Assembly (NCBI GenBank): GCA_963932465.1
Contig: OZ010796.1
Span: forward strand, 76,528,974-76,592,973
From: Maratus speciosus
Lineage: Eukaryota; Arthropoda; Arachnida; Araneae; Salticidae
Reading direction: 5' to 3'
Length of the DNA stretch: 64,000 bases
Each line of letters begins with the position of its first letter. Position 1 is the first letter of the stretch. The notes under the pieces are model-generated. The model did no database searches and had not been told where the DNA came from. It saw nothing but the letters and a program-made list of their open reading frames with translations. The translations under genes were made by a program, and so were the position numbers. Shown piece after piece: positions 12,841-24,335 of the stretch.

Positions 12841-13943
12841 AATTTAGTCATTTAAAAATAAAATCTGACTTGTAAGTAAGCCAGTTGAACTCACCAAAGA
12901 AAATATTACTTAGCTTTTTATATATGAAGGATAGAACATGAAAACATCGATAATTTAAAATTCACAAAATTATGACTAGAATTTTCACAAATAAGAAAAA
13001 ATTCACAATTTCACAAAAACAGGACCCTGTAAAAAAAGTCTGGACAGAACCCTGATATTATTCAGAGATAGATTTTGTGAAGGTCGCCATACGGATATTT
13101 TTATTTGTACTGAAATTGTTCTATCTCAGGGAATTATGGAATTCGTTGTTAAAATCGAAATCAGTTGTGTATGTTTCTAAAAAATTTCCCCAGGGGGTTA
13201 AAATTTCCCCCGATCCTAGATCGCCGGATCGGACATATTCTGCACCCCTGGGCATAGAGTACGCCGCCCTGTCCTTGTGTATGTCTAAACTGACCGTACC
13301 TTTAAGGGTTAATATCTCAGCTAATTACCGATGATTTTTTTCGAAAATCATTATCAACAATGCTTTTATTCTTCTGCAACGATAGGTATATTCAGCGATG
13401 CTCAACAATTTTTCTGAATGCCCGTAAATCGAAATTTGTGTATAACAGAAAAATGCTAATTACTCAAAAACTATGTGACCTAGGGTAATCGCTATAATTT
13501 TCCGGCAAGGTTTATATTAACCTACCTCTAATTTTTTCATAATTCTAGTTTCAGTAGATTCGGAATTAGATGGGGGGGGGGGGGGACATATTTTTGCGCT
13601 AGATTTTCAACAATATATTTGAAAATATAATACCTAAAATTAAAAGGAATGTATTTTTGAGTTCAGCATTACAAAAGCTTTCACAGGATACCCCACATGA
13701 TATACAAAGAAAAGATTTTTTTTTCAAGTAGCATAATTAGCCCCTGTACTTTTTTTCTAAATATATTTATGAATGTTTATTAATCTGAAAATATGTGGGT
13801 TAATGGTCTTTATTACTTCCCCGAATTTGAACTTTCCATGTTCCATAGTTTACGATTAAAATGGCTATGACAGACAGACAGAGGGACAGACACAGGAGTG
13901 ATCTCAAAATGGTTCCGTTTTTACTTTTTAAGTACGGAACCCT

Positions 13944-15650
13944 AAAAATGAGACAGAAAATGTGTCAGAAAATTTTGCGTTGTTCAGTAGGAAGCTCGAG
14001 AACTGCTCGAGAACTAAAAGAAATATAAGATAGAGAACTATAAAATATTGGAATTTTTCCTTTGTAACCTAATATAAACTGACGATATATTTTAAGATCT
14101 GGATCTGTTTTTGTCACGGGGTAGTGGAGGGTATACGGAGATATACACCGTATACGCTCTGCTTCTCAAATAAAGCATTAGCGTATACTGCATCCATGAA
14201 TGTTCATGACTTTAGCGTATACCCTTTGTTTTTTACGACTGCAACACTGGTTCTTGTCATTCAGTTCGAAAAGATATTTTTTATTTATGTTTTTGAACTT
14301 ATTTTAAAATCATCGGTTGTATTGATATCTAAAGACAAGGGCATTAATCTTTCTTCTAATTGGCGTTTTGAGACATACATTTACTTTCTGCTGCAAAAAC
14401 TGAAAGCAATTTTTTTCTTTGTTTTCTGAAAGGAAAGGATCTCAAATTTAATTTAAGTAAATTTAAAAAAAAATCCTTTGACTTGAATCAGGCTAATTCG
14501 TGTAACAGAATCAACGCTACAGCTCACAAAAAAATGCAAGCAAAGTAATTTTGCAGAAAATAAAATAATTTTCCACACTTTCTACCCTCTCTCCCATTCC
14601 CCTTCTCCATCGAAAAAAAAATCTTTGTGTTTTTATTATTGCAAATTAAAATAACAATATTTAATTTTTTATACTAATGCTCAATTGCTCAACATGATAT
14701 TTGACTATTTCAATTCTGATAACTTTCTATGTTACAAGTTCCAGCTTAAAAATTCAACAGAAAAAATATCGTACAAATAAAGTGCAGCTTTGATTAGCCA
14801 AATTTTGTGGTTTTTAAAAATTATTTAAAGCTGTTCTGAAATCGTAACTTGCATCTTTTTTTACACTTTCGTGAAGAAATTTTCATTTTTAAATGCACGA
14901 AATTTGCAGATATTCTTTCTTATTCGTAAACGAATAGTGTTTCTCTTTATTCCTATAAAGGTAACTGCGGTCTTTCAGAAAATGGTGCCAAAGTTGACGT
15001 CTGTAACAGATTTTTTTTAAACGTGACAATCGGCAAAAGATCATTATAAGGTAGCAATTGATTATAACTTAATATGTAATACATTTATCAGAAAATTTAA
15101 AAGTGCTATTTGATTTCAAAGCACTTTATGCCTCATGCCTGCTGATTACATGCTTCTGGATTTAAAAAAAATGTCTACTTAAATGAGTCAGTAATAAATA
15201 ATTTTGGCAAAACATAAATTAGGCCTTACCAGGCCGAATTAATGTTTCTGTACCGAGCCGGGACTGGTTTCATTCTTCCAAGTCTTCATGGGCCAAAATT
15301 TTCAGTCCCGGTTTTCAACCAACCCGTATCAAAATCTTTGTCTCAGCGTGGCCTGGTAGCGAAATACAGTTAAATTAAAATGTAGTAATACGTGTGAAAA
15401 AGAACCTGCCTATGACGAAATCCTGTTTTAAACTGAAAAATGTGTTGATCCATGCAAAATTAATATAATAATATGTGAGAAAAGAATATATAACACATTT
15501 ACACCTATTAACAAGTTGGAAATTGCTCGTCAAACGTGGCAAATGAGGTGCGTTCGTACTATAACTAGTTTTATAATTATTTTTGCACCCCATATTATAC
15601 TGAATGCATATTTTTTTGCACTTCATAAGTGCATAGTCTGTAACATCATG
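13944..15650. other. AT-rich stretch without recognised gene
   Basis: Includes a GC-richer patch at 15225-15365 with GGCCTGG and CCAGGCC words that resembles a diverged transposon end. The open frame near 14124-14429 has no recognisable domain and AT-driven composition; not called as a gene. Confidence 0.4.
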
Positions 15651-15976
15651 AAAATGCTCTTCAATATTTTTTTTCCCATTCCCTGTAATGTAACGGAAAA
15701 CTTTTGACCTTTCCTGTAATTAAACTATACTTCCGATTTTCATAAAATTTGAAATGGCTCGACAAAATTTTGCAATAATTATATATTTAAAATTTGAGAC
15801 CAGTCGGAAGACTGTAACAGCATTAAAATGCTCTTGCAATAATTTTTTCCCATTGGCTGTAATGTAAAGAAAAACTTTTGACTGTCCCTGTAATTAAACT
15901 ATACATCCGATTTTCATAAAATTCGAAATGGCTCGACAAAATTTTGCAGCAATCATATATTAGAAATTTCAGACCA
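15651..15976. repeat. tandem duplication, period about 175 bp
   Basis: The block AAAATGCTCTT...TTTTTTCCCATT...CTGTAATGTAA...CATAAAATT-GAAATGGCTCGAC occurs at 15651-15803 and 15826-15976 with scattered differences. It is followed by GGACGGACGGACAGACGGAC (16009-16028) and a hairpin TATAGGTGC...GCACCTATA at about 16041-16080, so it may be the tail of another non-autonomous element. Confidence 0.7.
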
Positions 15977-16104
15977 TTCGGTTGGGTAGTTTTTGCTCTG
16001 CTATATGCGGACGGACGGACAGACGGACTGAACGACGACTATAGGTGCTACGTATTTATATAATTACGAATGCACCTATAAAGAGAACGTGTCTATAATG
16101 CATT

Positions 16105-17603
16105 TTTTAGCTCACAGGCTATCAAAGCCTGAGAGCTTATGTGCTGGCCGGTTCTGTATGTACGTATGTACGTAACGCGATAACTCTTGATAGAAATATC
16201 AGATTTGCTTCATACTTTTTTTCTAGGTTCCTTCTGATGAGGCGCTTCCCTGATTAGTTTTTGGGGTTCATTGGTTAAGGATAAAAGGGAAAAGGGGGCT
16301 GGTCCCCCACTTAATTTAGATAAATGGGTTTTTCATGTAGAATTATTCAATTGCTCCAAATTTGGTATACCGGTTTATTATGTTAAGGAGCTGCCTTGAT
16401 TAGATTTGGAGGTTCATTAGTTACATATAAAGGGAGGAACACCCCCCACCCCCCCCCTTAATTTAGTGAAATGGGTTTTTTATGCAAAAATATTCGATTT
16501 GCTCCAAATTTGGTATACCGGTTAATTATGTTAAGCAGCTTCCCTGATTAGATTTGGAAGTTCATTACTTATCTATAAAGGGGGGAATACCCCCCCCCCT
16601 TAATTTAGGTAAATGTGTTTTTCATGTAGAATTATTCGATTTGCTCCAAATTTGGTATACCGGTATATTATGTTAAGGAGCTGCTTTGATTAGATTTGGA
16701 GGTTCATTAGTTAAGTATAAAGGGAAGAGGAAGCTAGCCACCCCCCTCCCTTAATTTAGATAAATGGGTTTATCATGCAGAATTATTCGATTTGCTCCAA
16801 ATTTGGTATACCGGTTTATTATGCTAAGGAGCTTCCCTGATTAGATTTGGAGGCATATTAGTTAAGTATAAAGGGAGGAAAGAGGGCTAGACTGCCTCCC
16901 CCCTTAATTTAGATAGTTGGGTTTTTCCATGCAGAGTTATTCTATTTGCTCAAATTTCGTATACCGGTTTATTATATAAAGGCCTTGATTAGATTTGGAG
17001 GTTTATTGGTTAAGTATAAAGGGGGAACAGGGGATAGTCCCCCCCCCCTTAATTTAGATAAATGGGTTTTTCATGCAGAATTATTCGATTTGCTTCAAAT
17101 TTGATATACCATTTTATTCCGATATGGCTTCGTTGATTTGATTTGGAGGTTCATTGGTTAAGTATAAAAGGGGGAAAGGGGTGCAATTGCCCCTCCCCTT
17201 AATTTAGATAAATGGGTTTTTATGCAGAATTATCTAATTTAGTTTTTTTTTTTTTTTTTTTTTTTTTTTTCTAGGTTTATTCTGATAAGGAGCTTTTCTG
17301 ATTAGATTTGAATTTTCCTTGGTTCAGCATAAAGGGAGAAATAAGGGAGCTAATACCACCTAAATTTAGTGAAATGGTTTTTTCATGCAGAATTATCTGA
17401 TTTGCTTCAAATTTGGTATACCAGTTTATTATGTTGAGGAGCTTCCCTGATTAGATTTGGAGGTTCTTTGGTTAAGTATAAAGGGGGGAAGAACGGGCTA
17501 ATCCCTTCATTTATTTTTCGAGGGGCATTATTCTTTGAAATAAGAGTATAATATACAATTTGTGTGAATAGCCTGTCGGCTCAACGCCATCAGTTTAACT
17601 GGG
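16105..17603 (-). mobile_element. Helentron/HINE-like element with a 145-bp minisatellite
   Basis: Read on the minus strand, the element begins near 17603 with AGTTAAACTGATGG, passes GAATAATGCCCCTCGAAAAATAAAT, enters a tandem array of units of about 145-150 bp (roughly eight copies), and ends near 16105 with the hairpin CTCAGGCTTTGATAGCCTGTGAG followed by CTAAAAAA. GCTCACAGGCTAT-like sequence near the start (diverged here: GAGCCGACAGGCTAT) is the inverse of ATAGCCTGTGAGC at the end, giving subterminal inverted repeats. Inverted subterminal repeats, a central minisatellite and a 3' hairpin are the known plan of Helentron-associated non-autonomous elements such as DINE-1. The family assignment is inference. 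The same element occurs twice in the opposite orientation at 56888-58236. No Rep/helicase gene is present. Confidence 0.6.
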
Positions 17604-19015
17604 AAATTTTCTTTTTATTTACTTTACTGTGCAATTCCGTCTTAGAAGATTTTACTGTATAGCATTTTTTAGATTTTTAATTCTCCAATACATGGAATAT
17701 GGATTAACAAAATTAATGATAATCAAAACATTTGCATATAACAAATAGAGATTTATTTAAAAAAAAAATATGTATCGCAGCCTACGGCATTTCTATAAAA
17801 GTAAAGATTACAAAGAAAAAAAAAAGAAAGAAAGAAAGAAAGAAAAAAAAAGCTAAGATTAAGTATTTTTGATCAGAATTCCTCGTACAGACAAATTTTT
17901 AACCAAATCGACGTAAAAATCAATGCTTTCTAAAAATTCACTCGGGCCGCCCCAGGCTTGGGTTGAGATTTTCATTTTTTTCCGGGCCAGGATGGTCTGA
18001 GGCTGAACTTTTAGCTGCTATAACGCCGGGCCAGGCCAATAATTTTTTTCGACAGGCCTGGCCGAGTTCAGGCCTAATTTTTATAATGGGCCGAGTCGAA
18101 TTTTTTTCTATGGGTCGGCCTGGTCCGCGCCTGAAAATTTCTACTCGTACAGACTTCTAACTTAAAATTTAAAAAGTATTGCAAATTTCAAACTTTGAGT
18201 TATAAATAAAAGAAAAAAAGAATTATTTTTTAAATATTTTCTATTGAATTTATTTTTATTGTAATAATAAATAATCAATCTAAATCTGTCTTTTTACACC
18301 TCACCCCAAATTACTGCTTTTACCTTTGCCCCCTCCCCCCTCACTAAAGTATCGAGCACGAAAAGCTTAAACCTTAAGTGATGAGGTGATTTTTTTTTTA
18401 ATAACGTGGTGAGGTGGTGTGTATGCAAACCCAAAATTTGATTTCTTGTCTTGTGCACTCCACAAAATGTAGCGAATTAAAATAAGAAAATCTGCTGTGA
18501 ATTTTGCATTATTTACTTGAATAAAAACAACTGAAAAAGTACTGTAAGTGTACATACATATACATATAAATACACGTATCTAAATACCACAAAAAAATTC
18601 TTCATAATTGAAATTTCTCTTGGGTGGAAAAACCCTCACTTGATCAGTTAAGGGTTAAAGTCTTTAAAATTACTTTTTTCCTCTGCTTTATTCGTAATTC
18701 TGCAATACGATAAATAAATCATCAGTTATCTACTCCACTCTCTCCATTCATAATTTCTACTACCCTCGCTCCCCCCAGTTTGTAAAATTTTAAATGGTTG
18801 AAATTATTTAGTTTTTTGTTAAAATTTTTTGGTCTGTTTATTTATATATTGCTGAAATAATAAATAAATTTCTACTTCCCTCCCCCCCCTCGCTCAAAAG
18901 AAAATAATGCGAAAAAATACAAAATACAAATAAATACAAAATTTAAAAAAATACAAAATACAAATAAATACAAAATTTAAAAAAAATACAAAATTTACTA
19001 TGAACATTCGGTAAA
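17604..19015. other. AT-rich spacer with transposon-like scraps
   Basis: A GC-rich patch at 17944-18150 contains repeated GGGCC(A)GG(CC) words. A run of AAATACAAAATACAAATA repeats lies at 18911-18990. No gene supported. Confidence 0.4.
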
Positions 19016-19293
19016 TTCGATGTCCACACCCCCCCAAACGAAATGCTCTAGCTACGCCACTGACTTTACACAAGAGGGAAACACAAGTTCAGAGGTCAAA
19101 GAAGTTCTTTGTGTGACCATGTACTCACTGCAATTAAACTACTTGGGTCCTTGGGTGACTGGACACCAGCTTTGCGAGGGAAAATTTTTCTTCTACCGAT
19201 CAAGTTACAACTACTGACCAAATATCAATGATTGGCGACCGGCACCGTATTCGTATTAATGGTTTAGAACTGTTGAAGCATTTTTGTTTTGGG

Positions 19294-19986
19294 CAGGGCC
19301 CGACTTAGGCTATGGGGGGCCCAGGGCAAGAATTATTATGGGGTAACCTTTTCTATCTATCTATAGAATTTTTTTTCTTTTCTGAATAATGTGGAAGTGG
19401 CTATTACTAAACGTCATACATATTGTATTATATGCATAAATTTTGTATCCGGTACCTCTCACATCTGTATATAGAGTGTCACAAAAAGATGGTCACAACT
19501 TTAAGAAAAAAATACTAGGATAATAGTAAAAAAAAAAATTATAGATTGGTTGATAAATGATAAGAGTATTTCTTTGCAAACTTTTACTTCGCTTATCTGC
19601 GTACATTATAGGATGCCTCATGTCATACATAATTAATGATTTTAACTTGCCACGTTTCAAGGAAAACGTTAATAAAGAATTTCTTTTGAATACAACAAAA
19701 TACTAAGTTGTAATACTAAAATATTAATCATTAGTTTTCTAATGATATAGTTTTTTTTTTTTTTTGCATGAGTAGAGACTGGAGAGGGTACTGGAAGCAG
19801 AGAACGGAAAGAGGACCGCACTCCCTTCCTAAATGTTTGAAAATATATGAATTCTTGTCACTTTTGGCTAATTTTATTCATTTGGCACCTTTTAATAAAA
19901 ATCCTGACTATTCTCATGGGGCCCCCTAAAAAGGGGGGGGGGCCCGGGGCAGCATTCTCGCATGCCCCTGCATAAGTCGGGCCCTG
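19294..19986. mobile_element. hAT-type non-autonomous element (CAGGGCCCGAC)
   Basis: Begins CAGGGCCCGACTTAGGCTAT and ends GCATAAGTCGGGCCCTG, an imperfect inverted repeat of about 17 bp with CAGGG/CCCTG tips. G- and C-runs (GGGGGGCCC and GGGGGGGGGGCCC) lie just inside the ends. The flanking octamers GTTTTGGG and GTAAGAGA do not match, so the target duplication has decayed or one end is altered. No coding frame inside. Confidence 0.6.
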
Positions 19987-20247
19987 GTAAGAGAGAGTGG
20001 GTGAAATGCTACATACTAAAGGGGTTTAAATTTGATTGCACCTTAACAAAAAAAAATGAAAATCACTGCCATTTATTGTTTTTGTAAAAGTCTTAATAAA
20101 TCACAATATGTGAATATAAATTTCACATTAATTTATCTGAAAATCCCATGCATAATACACAATCACATATCATTTTAAAACAGTGACTAATGAATGTTTT
20201 TAATAATTTGCACAATAAGTACAACCTTAATATCAATCGTACGTTAA
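19987..20247. other. AT-rich spacer
   Basis: No feature recognised. Confidence 0.3.
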
Positions 20248-20550
20248 AGACCGAAACTAGCCTTTTTTAGCCCAAGGAGAACATGATTTTAGCACCCCCC
20301 CCCCCCCCCCATCTTATCACGCACAATAAAAGTTAACAACCTTAGGTACTCTATGCAAAAAAAAGTAAAAATCATAAAAATTACTTAATTAAAATTAGAG
20401 CAATTAATATGTAAACAACGCTCCTATAGGATTAACTTTAGCTTGAGCGTTAAGAGCCTACACTAGTCACGCGAAGTAACTGGAACGCTAATGTTAAACG
20501 TATGGGAGCGTTCTCTTTACATTTTCTCGCTTGCATATTAGTAGCTTTGA

Positions 20551-20598
<48 letters not shown>

Positions 20599-20990
20599 CA
20601 AGAAAAGCTGAGGTTGAATTCTAATCGGGTTAGTGTTTACTTTTCGAGTTTGGTTACAGATTATTTTTATAAAGTTACTTTCCCTTTTAGTACCGGTTTC
20701 GAAACCTAAAAGTATCAATCTAAACTATCCAAAGAAAAAAATCATTTTAAAATATTAAAATGCAAGCGAGAAATTTGAAAAAAAATGCTATCATACATAG
20801 GTTTAATATTAGCTTGCGAGTTTCTTTGTATTTCATATATATGTATATACATTTTTGTACGAACATATATATATATTTTAAACGATAAACAAAATCTTCA
20901 TTTGGCGCCCCCTTCGCCTTTCGTTCTGGCACATGCGCCTGGGGCACATGCCTCCTCTGCACCCCCCCCCCCCCCTAGTTTCGGCTCGGG
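20248..20990. mobile_element. degraded copy of the GGCGCC hAT-type family
   Basis: The left side reads GACCGAAACTAGCC and the right side CCCTAGTTTCGGCTC, a decayed version of the CAGGGCCGAAACTAG termini of 28978-29419. The inner part carries an inverted structure: GCTTGAGCG...CGCTAATGTTAAAC at the left and GGTTTAATATTAGCTTGCGAG at the right. A segment around 20640-20710 (GTACCGGTTTCGAAACC) is related to the middle of the foldback at 34797-35218. A T tract of about 40 bases at 20557-20598 interrupts it. Confidence 0.5.
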
Positions 20991-20994
20991 CTAC

Positions 20995-20999
<5 letters not shown>

Positions 21000-21034
<35 letters not shown>
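21000..21034. repeat. poly(A) tract
   Basis: About 35 consecutive A residues directly after the C-rich right end of the neighbouring element. Open frames crossing it encode polylysine and are not genes. Confidence 0.9.
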
Positions 21035-21035
<1 letters not shown>

Positions 21036-21376
21036 ATTAAAAAAGTGGGTTACTATTCTATCTTGCATGTATTTCAACCCTTAGTTTTTAGTGTGGTTGA
21101 CAGTGTCCCGACCTCGCGCCCTTTGAGGCTGGATCCCGGATCTGAATGTAAAAAAAGTTATTTTAGTAAAAGGCATGTGCGACATTTTTCAGTTGTCGCC
21201 TACCTAGAAATCGAAATGGCAAAAGGACGAGAAATGTAATTTGGTAAAATAAAAGCAGGGGCGCATTATTAGCCATGGCGCCCTGCGAGTGATTTTTTAC
21301 TGTACCACTGCAAATGACATACTCTTTTTTCTTTTAAAGGGTTTTACTAAAGCATTTTACTTTGTGCACTCCTTCC

Positions 21377-21450
21377 AGGGCCAAAACTAGCTATATTTTC
21401 TCTCGGGGCAAACATGGAATTTGGCGCCCCCTCCCCTTCCTCCGCAAAGT
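21377..21450. mobile_element. left end of another GGCGCC-family copy
   Basis: CAGGGCCAAAACTAG followed by TCTCGGGGCAAACATGGAATTTGGCGCC closely matches the left terminus at 28978. Its right end is not identified; the LTR element inserted shortly downstream may have separated it. Confidence 0.5.
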
Positions 21451-21677
21451 AAATTTACAAAGAGAAAAGTTATTACGAAAGTTTCTATTAGCGGACTTAT
21501 TTTAAAATTTAAAATGCGTAACATAATAGTAAAATACGCAATATTGAATTATATAACCAACTTTGTCAAATATTTATTCATTAAAACCTGGGGAAAAATT
21601 CGAAAGAAAGCGGAAATAATTCCGCTTTATACAGGTTTCCGTCTTAGCAGGTATAACTGTTGGTATTCTTTCTGTTG

Positions 21678-21681
21678 GAAC
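21678..21681. repeat. target site duplication GAAC (left)
   Basis: Identical to GAAC at 28721-28724 on the other side of the LTR element. It fixes the LTR boundaries exactly and fits the 4-bp staggered cut typical of many Ty3/gypsy integrases. Confidence 0.9.
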
Positions 21682-22199
21682 TGTGATATCGTACCTTCGC
21701 CACACATTTTCGACGGGGAAAGCAACAGGCATTTCCGAGGAGGACAATGGTCTTTTGTGTAAAGGCATGCAGGGGAAATTCCTGGCATACTTCTGCCCTT
21801 GGGATCTGCTCAACAGGGTATTTCAACTTTTCCAAGAAATAAGGGTGGTTGGACAATGTGTGGGAATTCGTCCCTAAAGTGAAAGTAAAAAGAGACTCAT
21901 GCAGAAGCTAGTGTGGAGGCTGAGAGTAGACTGGGTGACACTGATGAAGTGAGGTGTTTTTTTTAACAACGGAAGAGATGCGAGTAAAAATCGTTTTTAC
22001 TCAGGTTGGCTATGAGAAGTATAGAAATGTTAATAAAAAGTGAGAGTGTCTACCTATGAATGGTAAAGCTTGTTATTACATTTTTCAAATCTATTTTAGT
22101 TGTTCTAATAAAGAACTTTGGTAAGAAACATGTATTATTTTTCAACGATCATCTCACAAGAGCTTAGTGAACCAAAAAGCTCTGGCCCACTACATCACA
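21682..22199 (+). repeat. 5' LTR
   Basis: 518 bp, begins TGTGATATCG and ends CTACATCACA. It is identical to the 3' LTR except at 21849. A poly(A) signal AATAAA lies at 22107-22112, and promoter function for the genomic transcript is expected from family knowledge. Small open frames here are shadows shared by both LTRs. Confidence 0.95.
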
Positions 22200-23279
22200 G
22201 CTATAGTATTATAAATGGTGGCAGCTTACGGATTAATTAGGTCTAGCATAAATTAGACTGGACCCACGTGAACTTGATGTACAGAAGGAAACTGTGTAGA
22301 AACAAGGACAGTCGGTGATGAAATCTTGTGTTTGACCAGAAAGATTTTCAAGTGTATCCGGTGAGGAACTGTGAAATCTGGAGTGTCGAATGTGTTAGCT
22401 GGTATGTAACAAGGACTAAGGATTCGACGATATAGAAAATTTCTTCAGTAAACATCCAGTGCAGTGGATAGTAGACTATTTCATCGATCGCCCTTAGGAA
22501 TCCATGGAGACAGCTTGTGTGTAAATTTCCCGGCGGAAATCAAGTTAGATCCGGAGATACGGCAGTACCTGAAAAAAAAAAAAAAAAAAAAAAGTGCAGG
22601 AAAGCCTTGGAGCAGTGTGGAGAAAGGTCTACATTTGAAGGTAAGCCCTTTTATGAAATTTTCCAGAGAGGTCTGTTAGGATTTAATATTGTATATGTCT
22701 GTTCTTGGTAATTTGTATATGTTTAATAGATAAAAAGTCTAGGGTAGCTATTAATTTGGGATCGAAATTTTTAGTTAGAATTTTTATATTAAACGGGTTT
22801 CTTATGGTCTGTACGGTAATTCATTTGGTTTTGAAAATTTAATATTTATGTATTTCATAATTAACTTGAGGATAGTAAATTACGGTTGATTAATAAAAGA
22901 ATATTAATCATTAAAATTAATCATAGTTGTGGATGTAACTTTTAGTTATAAAGTTGGGGCATATACAGCTTTTGTTTATTACAGCAATAAAGTTATTTGA
23001 AATTTTATGGGTATGCTGTAGGAAATAGCAGGATTAGTTGTTTTTATACAAATTGTATTTATATAGTGCTGTGGGTATCAAAATAATTTTGAGGATTTAC
23101 TCAGTTTTAAAGGATATAACAAGTGCACGAAAATTTTCGGTAGGAAAATTGTATTATTGTTTTATGCATTGAAATATATCTAGAGGATAAAATTCTATTC
23201 CTTATTGTAATTTTTATTGTGTTTTACAAATTGTATATATTTGTGTATTGTTGTGATTAGTATATTTTGGGGGAAAACA
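22200..23279 (+). other. retrotransposon leader with candidate primer binding site
   Basis: This 1.08-kb untranslated stretch separates the LTR from gag, which is long for the family. The first TGG-starting candidate primer binding site is TGGTGGCAGCTTACGG at 22216, 16 bases inside the LTR; I cannot assign the tRNA. An A-tract of about 23 bases sits at 22571-22593. Open frames crossing it have no recognisable domain. Confidence 0.6.
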
Positions 23280-24335
23280 ATGGAAGAATTTCTAGGGAAA
23301 TATACTAAAAACATCTTGCTTTTGCTGGCAGAGGAATTTGAGACCAACGTGTCGGCAACTGATAAGAAAAAAACTATAATTCAGGCTATTTTAGCAGCAT
23401 CGGATTATAATGAGAGTTTTGCTAAATCGAATTTAGAATGTATTCTTAAGGAGGATGCAGAACGAAAAGAAATGGAACGGGAAAAATTAGCTTTGGAACG
23501 GGAAGACGAAGAGCGCGAAAAAACAAGACAATTTGAGTTAGAAAAATTAAGAATTCAAAATTCTTCGGAAACTGTTAGTCTTTCGTCTAGTGATTTGAAT
23601 GTAGGTTCGCATAGGAATCCAAAAATTAATTTGAAAGAATTAGTTCCACGTTTTGATTGTAAATTAATTGACATCACTCTTTTCTTTATGATCTTTGAAA
23701 AACAGGCGGAAAAAGCTAAAATTTCGCAGGAGGATATGGTTAGCCAATTAATTCCCTTATTGCCATCAGATATCGCGGAAATTATAGTGAAGCAACCAGC
23801 AGAATTAGGAGATGATTTTCAACATGTAAAAAAAGTTTTATTAAATCGTTTTAGATTGGGAACAGGTGCTTTAAAACAGAAGTTTGAAAATCATCAAAGG
23901 AAACCTGGAGCGTTATGGGTAGACTTGGTATATGAATTAAGAGGTTATTTGGATAATTGGTTGGAATCATTAGAAATAAAGGATTTCGAGTCTTTAAAAG
24001 AGCTCATGCTCACAGAGCAAGTAAAAAAACGCGTTCCTTTTGAAGTAAAAGAAAAATTTATGGATGAATGGGATGAAATGAAAGAGGCTTCGAAACTTGC
24101 TGATAAATGTGACAAATATGAGAGTATTAGAAGTAGTTTCAGGAAATCAGAAAAAAAATCTTGGGAAAAAAAACCTTATTCAGAGATGCAAAGAAGCAAT
24201 TTAAATCCGAAAATTAGGGGTGAAGTAAAAGCTAAATCGGAGTTAGAGAATAAAACGGAAAAATTTAAAAATGATAAACTTAAACAAGACCAGGCTTTTG
24301 AGAGGAAAAGGCAGATTAGGTGTTTTTTTTTGTAA
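23280..24335 (+). CDS. gag: Gag, SCAN-like, broken at the zinc knuckle
   Basis: Structural protein of the retrotransposon particle. I chose the ATG at 23280 (MEEFLGKYTK) because the 21 residues upstream in frame are hydrophobic and unlike Gag. Residues about 55-100 are a highly charged helix (KEDAERKEMEREKLALERED) likely to form a coiled coil. Residues about 195-285 show the SCAN/capsid C-terminal pattern: FENHQ, an aromatic-leucine stretch (LWVDLVYELRGYLDNWL), then LKELMLTEQ and a helix with FMDEW. The tail is lysine-rich. The frame ends at TAA 24333-24335, directly after a T9 run (24323-24331) within the zinc knuckle. The rest of the knuckle continues in the next frame. The break may be a mutation, an assembly indel or a slippage site. 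Confidence 0.88.
   Translation: MEEFLGKYTKNILLLLAEEFETNVSATDKKKTIIQAILAASDYNESFAKSNLECILKEDAERKEMEREKLALEREDEEREKTRQFELEKLRIQNSSETVSLSSSDLNVGSHRNPKINLKELVPRFDCKLIDITLFFMIFEKQAEKAKISQEDMVSQLIPLLPSDIAEIIVKQPAELGDDFQHVKKVLLNRFRLGTGALKQKFENHQRKPGALWVDLVYELRGYLDNWLESLEIKDFESLKELMLTEQVKKRVPFEVKEKFMDEWDEMKEASKLADKCDKYESIRSSFRKSEKKSWEKKPYSEMQRSNLNPKIRGEVKAKSELENKTEKFKNDKLKQDQAFERKRQIRCFFL

Larger units (their letters stand above)
9781..13943. mobile_element. possible element bounded by AGGGTTCCGTA / TACGGAACCCT
   Basis: An 11-base perfect inverted pair lies at 9781-9791 and 13933-13943. The left copy is preceded by a small hairpin (GCGAGCATTACTCGC). The right copy is preceded by a purine stretch GACAGACAGACAGAGGGACAGA at 13870-13891, a style of terminus I associate with insect interspersed repeats (recollection, not checked). 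The interior holds two minisatellites. No transposase is seen. The boundaries are provisional because no target duplication was identified. Confidence 0.4.
7916..19062. mobile_element. hAT-type element ends 11.1 kb apart (nested nest)
   Basis: Left end CAGGGACGTAGCTA and right end TAGCTACGCCACTG form an inverted repeat with 12 of 14 positions matching. The flanking octamer ACTTTACA is identical on both sides (7908-7915 and 19063-19070), the 8-bp duplication typical of hAT elements. Subterminal text is also shared: C-rich runs followed by ATTCGGTAA. No transposase-like reading frame lies between. The simplest reading is a short hAT element enlarged by later insertions, several of which can be delimited inside it. 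Confidence 0.7.

Noticed and set aside
20494..21084. Frames with long polylysine tracts
   Set aside because: They read through poly(A)/poly(T) homopolymers.
21421..21877. Short frames on both strands around the 5' LTR
   Set aside because: They lie in noncoding LTR sequence and recur in the 3' LTR at 28135-28398; no domain.
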